Shown piece by piece: positions 10,632 to 21,207 of a DNA stretch of 64,000 nucleotides. The stretch comes from Protula sp. h YS-2021 (taxonomy: Eukaryota > Annelida > Polychaeta > Sabellida > Serpulidae), in the NCBI GenBank assembly GCA_949752745.1, contig OX457025.1:99683587-99747586 (forward strand). Reading direction: 5' to 3'. The position numbers and the translations under genes were made by a program. Each line of letters begins with the position of its first letter. Position 1 is the stretch's first letter. The notes beneath the pieces were generated by a model. That model worked only from the letters and a program-made list of their open reading frames with translations. It was not told where the DNA came from and did not search any database.

Positions 10632-13600
10632 ATGTCTGATCCTCGAGATATCGCACTTCTGGCCCAAAAAAGCGCACTGTTGATCATTGATATGCAGTAC
10701 TACTGCGCAAAAGCAGGCCGTGGATTATTCAAACACGTCGATCCGGCGAACATTCCTGAGAAATACGAGTACGTTTTCAAGAGGATTGAGCATACTGTCA
10801 TACCAAGTATCAAAACACTACTAGAAGGGTTTCGTGCGAAGAAACCAAATGCCGATGTCATCTATACTTACATCGAGTGCTTGACTAGAGATGGACGAGA
10901 TCAGAGCTTGGATTACAAACTTAGTGGCTTCTTAGTTCCAAAAGGTAACTGGGTAAAATGTCTTGATTGAGCCATTGGCACCCAATAACGGAAAGGGTTT
11001 TATTCCAGGATGTGTGCTGAAAATGTACTGGGTTTAAAAGCTTACCTCCAACGGACAGAACTGCTCTAATTGAATAATTTTGTTGTCACATCAAAAGAAA
11101 CAATTACAGCATTTGGGAACGACTATACTACAATTGATATAGCTAAGATGGCTTGTTATGTTGGAAATAAAGACGTGTCTCCGTGTTTCCTGTATTGGGG
11201 CCTGTTTAAATCTGAACTACATTGAACTGCACGTTCTTGCACGAATATTTTACTCCTACATGAGCTAATGTGTAAGGAATGACGTTCTCATTCAGAATAC
11301 TATCGATTTCATGAGGGAGGTCAAAACTGTGTCTAAAGAAATTTTCAATTTTAAGCATTCGCCATTTTGAGCATTAGATTCTGCATAATATTCAGAATAT
11401 TTTGAACATTAAAATATTCACTATTATTACCGTTGAATGATTATTAGGTTCGGGGAATGCCCAGATAATCTCTGAGATTCAACCAGTTGAAGACGAAATT
11501 ATGATTCCAAAGACATCTTGTAGTGTATTCAACAGCACCAACATAGAATACATACTCAGAAACATAGGTCTGTATATTTCTTTCCATATAGATTTTAATA
11601 GATGACCATCGTGTTTATGGGGAAACATGATAGTTTCTGAATATTGTTGTATTGAGGTATTTCTATGTAATGTTTTCTCTAGAAGTTATTGGTTAAAATG
11701 AGTAGAGTTCTTCAATATGGACAACGATTAGCACCGTAGGCTTTGTATGTTTCTGATAGAAATGTCATGTGTAAGTTATACAAGAATATAAATGCGGTAA
11801 ATATTGATCTACATAAATCATACCCGTTGCTTTTTGTTGTAACCTTTACTCTTTTTTTTCTGTCACACAAATGATTAAAGTGAATTGACCTGGCCTAGAT
11901 TAAAGCACGGAGTAAGAAAATATAAATGTAAAAGCTAAATAGTAAAAAGTGCAGAAATTTGTATTATTTTAGGAAACTCTTATTATAACAAGTTGTATAT
12001 TTTTATGCAATAACACGAGTAATAAGTCTTTAAAACACAGTTAAATAAGTGTTTATTCCTTATACTTCTTTTGTGTTACTTGCTGGTGATACGCACCTGC
12101 ACACAGGTCACATGACATAAACAATAACAGGATCTTGCTACATGCTCTTTTTTTTTTTTTTTTTTGAAACAAAAGGCTATAACTTTTTTTTTTGGAACGA
12201 ATCTTAACCTGTCTCATTATGTTTTGTTACAGGTTACATTTCTTTTCATTTACAGACAGATGTTTACATTAATATGCTTAACTGTGATTTTTGTTTTAAG
12301 CTATACTACATGCATGCACATTTACCTCGGCTCTCGTCTGTTTATGCAGAGTCATTACTCGAGATAAACAACTTAATCTATGCACTACAGGTATTGCTAT
12401 TATATCTGGCGTTAATTAGTCGAATCGCTTCGCTGCATGATACAGACTGGGAGTCATCTCAGTCAATCGTGGTCGAGATTTACTGATTTAGCAAGGTTAA
12501 AGACCTTTTATTTTACTTTTAAACTTTGTACAGATTGCGTTTTCCTAACGAAAACTACACTTGATTGAAGTGCGATTATACGTTTTTGAGGGGTGTTACC
12601 AAAGTTATTATTATTATTATTATTTTTTTTGCGGGATATATATATATATATATATACATTCATGCACATTCTATAATCTATTTTTAACGTTTTACCTAGC
12701 ACTACTCTTAAAAATACAGAAATATTCAAAAAGTGGATGTTTAGGTCGACTACTAGGACATCCCGCAATAAACTAGACCATTATTCTGGGTCATTTTATT
12801 GTGTTTATTGCTGAATTTTGAAACTTTAACTGTGAATTTTGAAATTTTAACAGTCTTTCTATTACGGGATATGTACATAAGGCCTGAACTGGTGTTTTTC
12901 TCGTGCACTCCGGCGCGTTGAAATTTCACTTCCCAATTTTGCTGGTGTGCTGGGTGGTGTTTTGGCTTTCAATGGTGCATGTTTTGTTGATGGCATATCT
13001 ATATTAACGGGTGCTTTATCTTTCTCTGCATGTTGTTGCTCTGACCAGTCAGCTGTTTTATCAAGGTCAAGGTGCAGTGGCGGTTCTTGTGTCTTTTTGA
13101 GATGTTTTCTGTTTCTTCTGTAGACTTTTTCTTTTGTCTGGACTTCATACGATCGGACTCCGGTCTTTTTGGTCACTAGGGCCTTCTCCCACTGTCCTCC
13201 TTTTTCCATTGGTTGCATGCGGATGGTGTCACCAGGCGTCAAAACAGGTAAATCTTTGGCGTTGCGATCATAATAAAACTTTTGCCTTGCTCTCTGTGTT
13301 ACTGTTTTCTCACTCTGGATTGTGGGATCTTGTGTCTGTGGCTTCAGCAGATTTTCTTTTGTTGGCAACGTGGTTTTTGTTCGCCGGCCCAGGAATTTCT
13401 GTGAAGGGCTGGCGCCATATGATTGCATGGGGGTGTTGCGGTGCACTAATATAGCCAGATATACATCTTGATGTGCCTTTTTTGCTCTTTTCATGATTCT
13501 TTTGCACGTTTTAACGGCTCTCTCAGCTGGATTTGCTGACTGATGATGGGGGCTTGTGAAGTTGTGTGCGAAACTGTACGATTTTTGAAATTCTTTGAAC

Positions 13601-16600
13601 TCAGCGCTATGGAAAATCATGGCGTTGTCCGAAATCAGTGTATCGCAAATGCCGTATCGGGCAAAATGATGTTTCAACTTGTGGATGACGGTTTTTGCGG
13701 TCATCGTGTGTAATTTGTCTACTTCCCAGAAGTTTGAGTACAGATCCACCGTTATCAAATAATTGACTCCCTGAAATGTAAATATATCTGTGGCTATTTT
13801 CTGCCATGGCCTCGTGCTGATTTTGTGGCTAATTAGGGTTTCTTTCTGTTGTTTTTCTGCATCCGTTGATAGACATGTCTCACACTGGGAGCAATGTTCT
13901 CGTATCTGTGCTGTTATTTGGGGCCAATAAACATAATCTCTGGCTGTCCTGATGCATCCCTCTATGCCTGCATGTGATCTGTGAATGTCCTTGATTATTT
14001 CTTTTCGCATCTTGGCGGGCACAACTACTCTGTCACCGTTGAATATGATGCCATTTTGCACTGTCAGATTTTCTTTTACACCACTGTACGGTCTTATCTC
14101 GGGTGGCACGTGATTCTTGTTTTCTGGCCATCCCTGTGCGATCATCTCTTTTAACTTTTGCAGGATTGGATCTTCTGCTGTTTGCTGTTTAATTCGGATA
14201 AGCTTTTCGTCGTTAATTTCTTGGCCTTCGGTCAAATCGAGATCAAAGACATGCGTGTCTTGACCTGCTGCTGGGCCGCTGGTGCTTTTCAGGCTTGCGC
14301 GCGACAGGGTGTCTGGTACGAACAATTCAGATCCCTTCTTGAACACAATTGTCGTGTTGTAGGCCTGTAAGCGAAGTAGCATTCTTTGTAGTCTTCTTGG
14401 TGCTTGTATTAACGGTTTCTTCGCGATGTTTTCCAGCGGTTTGTGGTCACTGTGCACTTCCACATGACGGCCGTATGTCATTTGATGGAAGTGTTCCAGT
14501 CCGTATATGAGTGCTAATAGCTCAAGTTCGATTTGAGCGTAGTTTTGCTAGCTTTTCGTCAGCGATCTGGATCCAAAACCTATTGGTTTTCCGTCTTGAA
14601 GAAGTACTGCGCCTATCCCAGACCGGGAGCTGTCTGCTTGCAGCACTAGATTGTCGGATTGTGGGTCAAAATATTTGAGCACTCGCTGGCTGGTGATAAC
14701 ACGCTTTATTTTCTTGAATGCTGCTTCTTGCTCTTCCTTCCATTCAAAGGGGGTGTCCTTTTGGGTTAGCTTTCGAATTGGCTCTATCATGGAGGAGAGA
14801 TTTGGTGTGAAACGCATGAGGTAGTTTACCATTCCCATGAGGCGTCGTACACCTTTAATATCTGTTGGAGCTGGCATTTGGAGAATCGCGTCAATTTTGG
14901 TATTGTCCGCTTTGAGACCATCTGGGGTCAGAGTGTTACCCATGTATGGCACTTCTTTACAACGGAGCTTTATTTTGTCCTTATTTAGTTTGATAGACTT
15001 CTCCACGCATCTTTTCAGTAGCGCCTGCATGTTTCTGTCATGATCACGTGTTGCGATCTCGTCACTTTCACCTTTTCCGACGACGAGAATATCGTCAGCG
15101 ATGATATGTACTCCCTCTAATCCTTCCATTGCGTCGTGAAGAGCAGACTGGAATTTGTCACTGGATGGCTTCAAGCCAAAGGCAAGTCTGAGGAACCGGA
15201 AGTTTCCAAAGGGCGTTGCAAACGCGGTGAGCATGCTTGCTTCTGGTGACAATCGCAGGTTCCAGTATCCGTCTTTGACGTCGATAACTGAGAAGATTCT
15301 TGCGCCTTCTAGCTTGGGTAGTACGTCATCTAGTATAGGCGTCAACACAGGTGCACGCTTCAGTGCTGTGTTTAGTGGTTGGGGGTCAATACACACCCTT
15401 ATCTTTCCGCTTGGTTTCTTTATGGTTACCAGGCTGGATAACCATTCGGTAGGCTCCGTCACCTTGGTTATGACTTCAAGTTTTACCAGGCGGTCTAATT
15501 CAGCTTTCAGACTCCCCATGAGTGCATGAGGGACCCGTCGTATGGGATTCTTTACAGGTTGCACTGTAGGATCTATTTCTAGGTTTACATTGTCCTTGAT
15601 TAGACCCAGTTGGCCATCAAACAGTGAGGGGTAGCGTGACGTAATATCGTCCAGTGTCAGTGGTTCACTTTCACTGACAGCTGAAATGTTCTCCACGTTC
15701 ACAGTGATAAGCTGCATTTGCCGTGCCGCTCGAAGTCCTAAAATAGGTTGCATCTCGGGCTCATCAATCACCACGCACGCTACGCTGTACTTTCTGTTTG
15801 TTTTGGGATTCCGCATTGGAATTCGGGTTTTCCCTACGGTAGCCATCGGTGTGTTGTTGTACATCTTCAACCGCGTGGCCGTTTTCTCAATTTTGCAGTT
15901 GGGCGGCACAATACACCTGTTTACAACGTTAACCGTGGCACCAGTGTCAATTTGGAATTTCACTAAATTCTTGCGTATAAGCATTTTAGCATAGAGCTTA
16001 GCACTTGAACCATCGTTTTTGCTTTCGCTGGTTGCATTGACCGTGTCCTCGTGCTTTACCGTTTCAACACACTCATAATCACTGCCTGAACTGCTCCAGT
16101 CGCTGGACTCTTGACAGTAGTTTACTCCTTTTGAGCGATGTTGACTTCTTTGTTTTGGCTTGCGGCTCTTTTTTGCTAGACACTTCTCTGCTACGTGATT
16201 TTTCTTCAGACAAGACGAGCATGTGGTTCCATAGGCGGGGCACTTGTCTTTGGCTCGCGCATGACTCTGGCCACAATATTTGCAGTTTTTTATCCAAGAT
16301 GGCTGCTTGGCTGGCTTTGGTTTGGCAGGTGCTCGCTTTTTTTTCCTTTGTTCACCGAATTTACCTCGTCTGTGGGCGCCATTGTTTTAAGATGGCGGGC
16401 CGTTGTCTCTGCAGCTCTTCCGCGCTCAATGGCACTTTTCAACGTCAGCTTTGGCTCTTGGAGCATGGCACGTCTTACTCTGGGGTCGGAGATGCCAATC
16501 ACAATCCTGTCCCTTATCAGTTCATCTCGCATTTCACCGTAATTACAGGATGAAGATAATTGACGAAGGTGTGACACGAATGCATCAAACGACTCACCGC

Positions 16601-19256
16601 TTTCTTGTACTCGGTTGTTAAAGACGTATCGTTCGTATATGACGTTTGTTTCACCAAGACAATAGTTTTGAAAGAGTTCAATTACCTTATTAATGTCTTG
16701 TTTTTCGTTTTCATCGGCAAACAGCAGGCCATTGAAGATTTCGAGTGCATCCGGGCCGATGCAGGTGATGAATGTAGCCGTTCGGTATGCACTTTCTTTG
16801 GTAGTTAAACCCGTTACAATTTCAAAACTATCCCAAACTTGCTTGTACTTTTTCCAGTGTGTTGCTAAGTCTCCGGAGGTCGCAAATTTCGGGGGTAATG
16901 GTACTTGGGTGTTAAGTAGAGCAGCTGCTGCAGTTGGCTGTGGTGCTGGGTCGCCATTTTCTGGATCCATTGTCACTGGCTTTATTTCCCTTCCTTTTTT
17001 TGTTTTTGTCTTTTAATATCCTTTTGATTCGGTTACAGTGACTTTCTGTCCATGAAAATGTTTAGCATCTGACACCATATAACAAGTTGTATATTTTTAT
17101 GCAATAACACGAGTAATAAGTCTTTAAAACACAGTTAAATAAGTGTTTATTCCTTATACTTCTTTTGTGTTACTTGCTGGTGATACGCACCTGCACACAG
17201 GTCACATGACATAAACAATAACAGGATCTTGCTACACTTATTTTGCAAATTTTACAAAGGCGCTCACATTTTTTCCGAAAAATCTGTTAAAACAGAACTG
17301 GAAATGGCGCATGTGCGAAACATAAAGGATTTCTACTTGCGTTATAAGGATGTTGCTAAAAGTTTATGAAGCGGCCTTTTGAGCCTTTTAAGTGGTTGGT
17401 TGACTATGCTTCCAAATAGTGAACACTGAAAAGTAGATGTGGTTTACTTGTGTTAAACCATTATAATCGTCCGTGGTTGTCATGTACGCGTGTGAATGTT
17501 TACCACTACCATTTTACCCAAAATGCAATTTCTAGATACGTTTCCTAATTAAATCACAAGCATAGCTGTTCTCTGAAATACGGAAATACAGTAATTAATA
17601 CTGATAATATAATCTACAATTTATAATGTAACACGAAAATTTCTAATCTAGTTTGGATGAAATATAAAATAAAGAGCTTTTCCAAGAAATGAATATTTCT
17701 CGTTTCCAATCTGTCTGAAAGCTCTGACTTGTGGTGTACTAATATAAATATATTAGGTAGAACATCTATCAATCTTCTTTTCTTTAAGATTTGTATTTTA
17801 CAACCGCAGCTTTTATAAACTAACCATCTTATTACTTTTGTACCTCTAAGTATAAATGGTAAGAAATCAATAGAGATCAGTAGTGTATAAATATAATACA
17901 GTAAGCGCTATTGTATATAAGACAGAAACAGCAGTTTAAGGTTTCACTGTAAAACATATTTTCTATTTCTGTGATACATATCAGTGCACAACTGTTTGTC
18001 AAAAGGTTGTGTTAAACATACATTTCTAATTTTGCATGTATTTCTCAGTCCACCTTGAACCTAGTTTAATTATGTGAGATCAAAAGACTGTTATCCCAAT
18101 GAAACTGAGAGATATAGTTATGAGCTCGTCCGTCCGTCCGTCTATCTGTCGACAAAAATACTAAGTTTTGTCCGGCCGACTTCTCATAGAAGGGTATGTC
18201 ATAGGAACCTGAAACCTTGCATGGTGAAAAAATATATATTGAAGATGTGCAACGTGGCATTATTGTCAAAATCAGCCAAAAATTGACGTCTTCGGAAGTT
18301 GTTAAAAATGGTGAATTCTTGGCTTGAACTTATCCCTGAGGCGACGTTTTGTCCGGCCGACTTCTCGTAGAAGGGATTGTCATAGGAACCTGAACCCTTG
18401 CATGGTGATTATATATATATTGAAGATGGCAGCGTTGCCTTATTGTCAAAATCGGCCACAAATTGACGCTCGTGGGAAATTGTCAAAATGGTGAATTTTT
18501 GGCTTGAACTTAACCGTGAGACGATGTTTTGTCAGGCCTACTGCTCATAGATGTGCAACGTGGCATTAGTGTCAAAATTTGTCAAAATCGACCACAAATT
18601 GACGTTCGTGGGAAATTGTCAAAAATGGTGAGTTTTTGGCTTGAACTTAGCCGTGAGACGATGTTTGTGTGGCCGTTACTATGTGGTATTTACATTTCTG
18701 CATTCGACATTCGTTTCAGAAATACATGGGACTATTTTTTAACATTGCAATTTACGTATGGTCTATAGTTAAAGCCTGTTCAAGAAAAAATTCAAGTGCG
18801 GTGGCGTTTCAGGAAACCTTGCACTTTTTGCGCGTGTTTTTTAAAGATTTCAAAATGTGTTATAAATATTTAAATAAAAGTTGTTATTTTTAAAATTCAC
18901 GCGAGGAAAGCTGTCAAAAATCGTTAATTTTTACCTGTAACTTTTTCATGCATTTTACTTTACTGCTTCATGGGGGATTCTAACTCACTGAAACTCTAGT
19001 TTAATTTTGCCCTGACCTTGACCGTAATACTTATGTTGCAGGAGTCACACAGCTGGTCGTCACTGGAATTATTGGTAACCAGTGCGTGGAATCAGCGGTG
19101 CGTGACGCTGCTGACCGGGGCTTCCTCGTCACTGTCGTGGAAGATGCCATAGCCTCCCTAGACCAAACAGATCATGATCAGTCTTTGAAAAATATGCGTG
19201 GATTTTCACGAATATGCGACCACAAGAGAGTATTAGATGAGCTTCAAAAAATGTAG
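10632..19256 (+). CDS. Isochorismatase-family cysteine hydrolase, three coding exons
   Basis: Coding exons are 10632-10944, 11448-11567 and 19042-19256; both introns are phase 1 and GT-AG. They give 215 residues, a normal length for the family. These enzymes hydrolyse amides or related C-N and C-O bonds with an Asp-Lys-Cys triad, and here all three can be seen: Asp20 in ALLIIDMQ, Lys126 in MIPKTSCSVF and Cys159 in VTGIIGNQCVESAV. The segment after the Cys (RDAADRGFLVTVVEDAIAS) is typical. RutB-type ureidoacrylate hydrolases and nicotinamidase-like enzymes are the nearest types I can name, but the substrate cannot be read from sequence. The start was chosen because it is the first Met after the acceptor at 10595 and precedes the first beta-strand. 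There is no signal peptide, so a cytosolic enzyme is likely. The stop TAG ends the last exon and is followed directly by GTAAC. Intron 2 (7.5 kb) holds a retrotransposon. Confidence 0.92.
11979..11983. repeat. Target-site duplication CTTAT, left (element A)
   Basis: CTTAT here is repeated exactly at 17237-17241. The pair flanks the LTR retrotransposon and marks its insertion point in intron 2 of the hydrolase gene. Confidence 0.9.
11984..12142 (-). repeat. Element A downstream (3') LTR
   Basis: This 159-bp LTR matches 17078-17236 base for base as far as I can compare. In element orientation it begins TGTAGC. It is unusually short for a Ty3/gypsy LTR. Confidence 0.92.
12862..16350 (-). CDS. 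pol: Element A pol: protease, RT, RNase H, integrase, with one internal stop
   Basis: The frame is open on the minus strand from about 16350 to 12862 except for one TAG at 14548-14550. From the N-terminus it contains a Lys-rich stretch, zinc knuckles CKYCGQSHARAKDKC and CSSCLKKNHVAEKC, protease FQIDTGA (about 15940), RT with IADD as the active-site box (about 15095; catalytic Asp pair kept, the usual aromatic residue absent), RNase H, then integrase with an HHCC finger (HRSHAG...CSQCETC) and the DDE residues in TDIFTF (13785), SDNAMIF (13625) and NPAERAV (13520). The TAG falls in the RT-RNase H connection where relatives have Glu before QNYAQIE, so it looks like a single-base nonsense change. 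Expression would need a -1 frameshift from gag. A full-length product cannot be made from this copy without read-through. Confidence 0.9.
14548..14550 (-). other. In-frame TAG interrupting element A pol
   Basis: The codon reads TAG between LTKS and QNYAQIE; the frame is open for more than 500 codons on either side. It is the only disabling change I found in an element with identical LTRs. Confidence 0.85.
16290..16976 (-). CDS. gag: Element A gag (capsid region)
   Basis: The 228-residue product starts MTMDPENGDP and holds the Ty3-type capsid core (DLATHWKKYKQVWDSFEI, FVSHLRQLSSSCNYGEMRDELIRDRIVIGI). It ends at TAA 16290 before any zinc knuckle. The knuckles lie in the -1 frame, which overlaps the end of gag. 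A run of eight A residues on the minus strand (16337-16344), read in gag frame as GGA-AAA-AAA-AGC, gives a canonical A-AAA-AAA slippery heptamer at the right place to enter pol. Confidence 0.88.
   Translation of the reverse strand: MTMDPENGDPAPQPTAAAALLNTQVPLPPKFATSGDLATHWKKYKQVWDSFEIVTGLTTKESAYRTATFITCIGPDALEIFNGLLFADENEKQDINKVIELFQNYCLGETNVIYERYVFNNRVQESGESFDAFVSHLRQLSSSCNYGEMRDELIRDRIVIGISDPRVRRAMLQEPKLTLKSAIERGRAAETTARHLKTMAPTDEVNSVNKGKKSEHLPNQSQPSSHLG
17078..17236 (-). repeat. Element A upstream (5') LTR
   Basis: The 159-bp copy is adjacent to the primer-binding site and is followed at 17237-17241 by the right CTTAT duplication. Confidence 0.92.
17242..18070. other. Intronic sequence, nothing recognised
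   Basis: This is AT-rich intron 2 sequence of the hydrolase gene between element A and a tandem-core repeat. No feature is supported. Confidence 0.5.
18080..18680 (-). repeat. Tandem-core element, fifth subfamily, reversed
   Basis: At the left, GTCCGTCCGTCCGTCTATCT followed by GTCGAC is the reverse complement of the GACGGACG tail of the other elements. Units of about 180 bp follow to the right, sharing GTTTTGTCCGGCCGACTTCT, CATAGGAACCTGAA, CTTGCATGGTGA, a short AT run and TTGACG...GGGAAATTGTC; the last unit is shortened. This element lies in intron 2 of the hydrolase gene. Its far boundary is uncertain. Confidence 0.6.
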
Positions 19257-20338
19257 GTAACTGTCGTTTTCAGGCATATGTCGACATACATTGCTCAAGT
19301 TGTACAAGAACACAAACATCTTGGCGGAGGTGGAGGCTTGTAGAGTTTATTTGTGACTTTATTCTTGGACACTTTATTCAAGAAAACACAGTCGTAATGT
19401 GATTACTTTAATAATAGGTCCATTTGTTTGTGATTATGAGGACAGTGATTCATACATTTGCTGATGTGGAAAATTGGTCTTGAACTTCCCCAATACTTCA
19501 TCAAGCTGAGTTACCGTCTTCAATATTGATGAAACAGAGGCACTCTCCCCCAATACTTGATCAAACTGAGCAGCTGTCCACAATAATTGAAACGTTCTCT
19601 TCACTACCTGATCAAGCTGGGACCCTCTCTTTATTGCTACCTTTGATAGTAACCATTAAGGATGGGGTTGCGGGCGTGTTTTGAGTTTTATGTTCGCTTA
19701 AGCTATTGATTTCAACTGTTAAATTTATCAGATTCCACAAAAGTATTTTCATTGCAGATTTTCATTTTAAGCTCAGGAATTTACAGATATAATATAACAG
19801 CATTAATGTGTTAATTCATGTGTATTTTTATTTTTTCCATTGTTATTGTTTTCTTGTCAGCGATTTCAACAATTTAGTGCTGTCTTTGTTCCTTATACAG
19901 AGGCAGCATAATCCTCTTTAAAAACGGTTGTGACAACATTTACAAAAGAAAAACAAATAAAACCACAAACTCCCGAATGCTGACGTTAAAGTACCGATAC
20001 CACTAATTCCAGAACAGTTACGTCCAAGTTTAAAGTCTCTTACAGAAAAGTACCTGTAGCCATGTCACTAAGCCCGGAATGCTGATCCAAATTTCTCTAT
20101 TTTTCTGTATTTCATGTTGCTTAATAGAAGGCTTAAATTATCCATTAGGATTTAGTAAAGAGTAAAGAGTCATGGTCATGGTATAACCAGTGAAAGCTGA
20201 GTGTCAAGGTTCAACAAGTGCTTTTAAAGGGATGGTCGAAAGGCTCCATAGTCGACTTTGAATTTTGAATTCCGTTACCTGTGATTTAACCCAAAGCATT
20301 CGCCTAGCGATACTAGAGCGGATGTCAAAACACCCTTG
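19257..20338. other. 3' flank of the hydrolase gene, nothing firm
   Basis: This contains the presumed 3' UTR. The short phrase CAATACTTGATCAA-CTGAG recurs three times near 19490-19620. A possible AATAAA lies near 19956. No gene is seen. Confidence 0.4.
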
Positions 20339-20400
20339 CCCGTTTCGAATAAGGAGTCTTTGGATTGACAGACCAACGCTCTAATCAACTGTGCTGAACT
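20339..20400 (-). repeat. Degenerate tRNA-like sequence (SINE head or tRNA pseudogene)
   Basis: On the minus strand, CAGTTGATTAGAGCGTTGG followed by TCTGTCAATCCAAAGACTCC and TTATTCGAAACGGG resembles the A box through B box of a tRNA-derived promoter. The pairing is decayed and I do not call a functional tRNA. A similar remnant lies at 22372-22437. Confidence 0.45.
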
Positions 20401-20584
20401 TTTCAACAGGTGTTGCGTTTGTTAAATTGTTTACTCATAAGTCTCTTTGCATGATTTTCCTGGAAAGTTTTATGTTGAGCACATGATAGGATGTTAAACG
20501 AGGATAAACTTTCATAGTGGCTATGGAATGCAATTGATCGCTGAGTCGGGTTACACTGTGATTATTGGAAAAGGTTATATTGTG

Positions 20585-20601
20585 AGGCACTGGAACAAAC
20601 C

Positions 20602-20632
<31 letters not shown>
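20585..20632. repeat. Poly-A/CATACA low-complexity tract
   Basis: An A homopolymer of more than 20 bases at 20602-20627 is followed by CACATACATAAAAA. It may be the tail of a retroposed element on the plus strand. Confidence 0.5.
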
Positions 20633-20689
20633 CATACATAAAAAACCAAAACAAAGACGCCTCACATATTAATTAACAAGCCAGACAAA

Positions 20690-21005
20690 ACTGAGCAGCA
20701 AGAAAACAATTAAACAACATGACAGGCTTCAAGGGCCTCGAATGAAAATGGTGGGCCTCAAATGATATTAAGGCCCAACAAAACGATGTTATTTGTTGTA
20801 TTAACATGCATAGATATTTCCTTAAATAATACTTGCAAAAAATAATTGGAACAAGTAAACAACATGTGCCAGGCTTCAAATCAGAAAAAGGGTTCTCGAA
20901 TGAAAATGATGGGCCTCAAATGACATTAAAGCCCAACAAAACGATGTTATTTGTTATATTAACATGCATATATATTTTCTTAAATAATACTTGTAAAAAT
21001 TAACT
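20690..21005 (+). repeat. Tandem duplication of about 150 bp
   Basis: Two copies share TGAAAATG-TGGGCCTCAAAT, GCCCAACAAAACGATGTTA and TAACATGCATA...AAATAATACTTG. The copies start near 20707 and 20850. No coding capacity is seen. Confidence 0.7.
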
Positions 21006-21207
21006 GATACAATACGCTCCGGGGATAATATATGGAAATATAATATGCTAATGTTGATAAACAGTAATTGTCATGGTTCACGTTATTAAAACGATCTTTA
21101 CAATTGAAACTTAATGTTTGTTAAGTCAGTAAGCAGTAAATTGATAACTGGAGTTGTAGAGAAGGAAATGCTCCACGTTGCTGTGGTTTAGTAAAATAGT
21201 CGGAAGC

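Larger units (their letters stand above)
11984..17236 (-). mobile_element. Element A: Ty3/gypsy LTR retrotransposon, antisense in a gene intron
   Basis: The element is 5253 bp, with 159-bp LTRs at 11984-12142 and 17078-17236 that look identical by eye, and a perfect CTTAT target duplication. Read on the minus strand, the LTR starts TGTAGCAAG. The primer-binding site directly after the upstream LTR (about 17077 downward) reads TGGTGTCAGATGCTAAACA, whose first ten bases suit tRNA-Leu. A purine tract (A run then GAGCA) precedes the downstream LTR at 12143-12163. Gag, protease, RT, RNase H and integrase are all present; no envelope gene is seen. About 700 bp between the pol stop and the purine tract (12164-12861) is AT-rich and non-coding. 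LTR identity indicates a recent insertion. Confidence 0.93.

Noticed and set aside
15155..16553. Plus-strand open frames across element A
   Set aside because: They are shadows of the minus-strand gag and pol.
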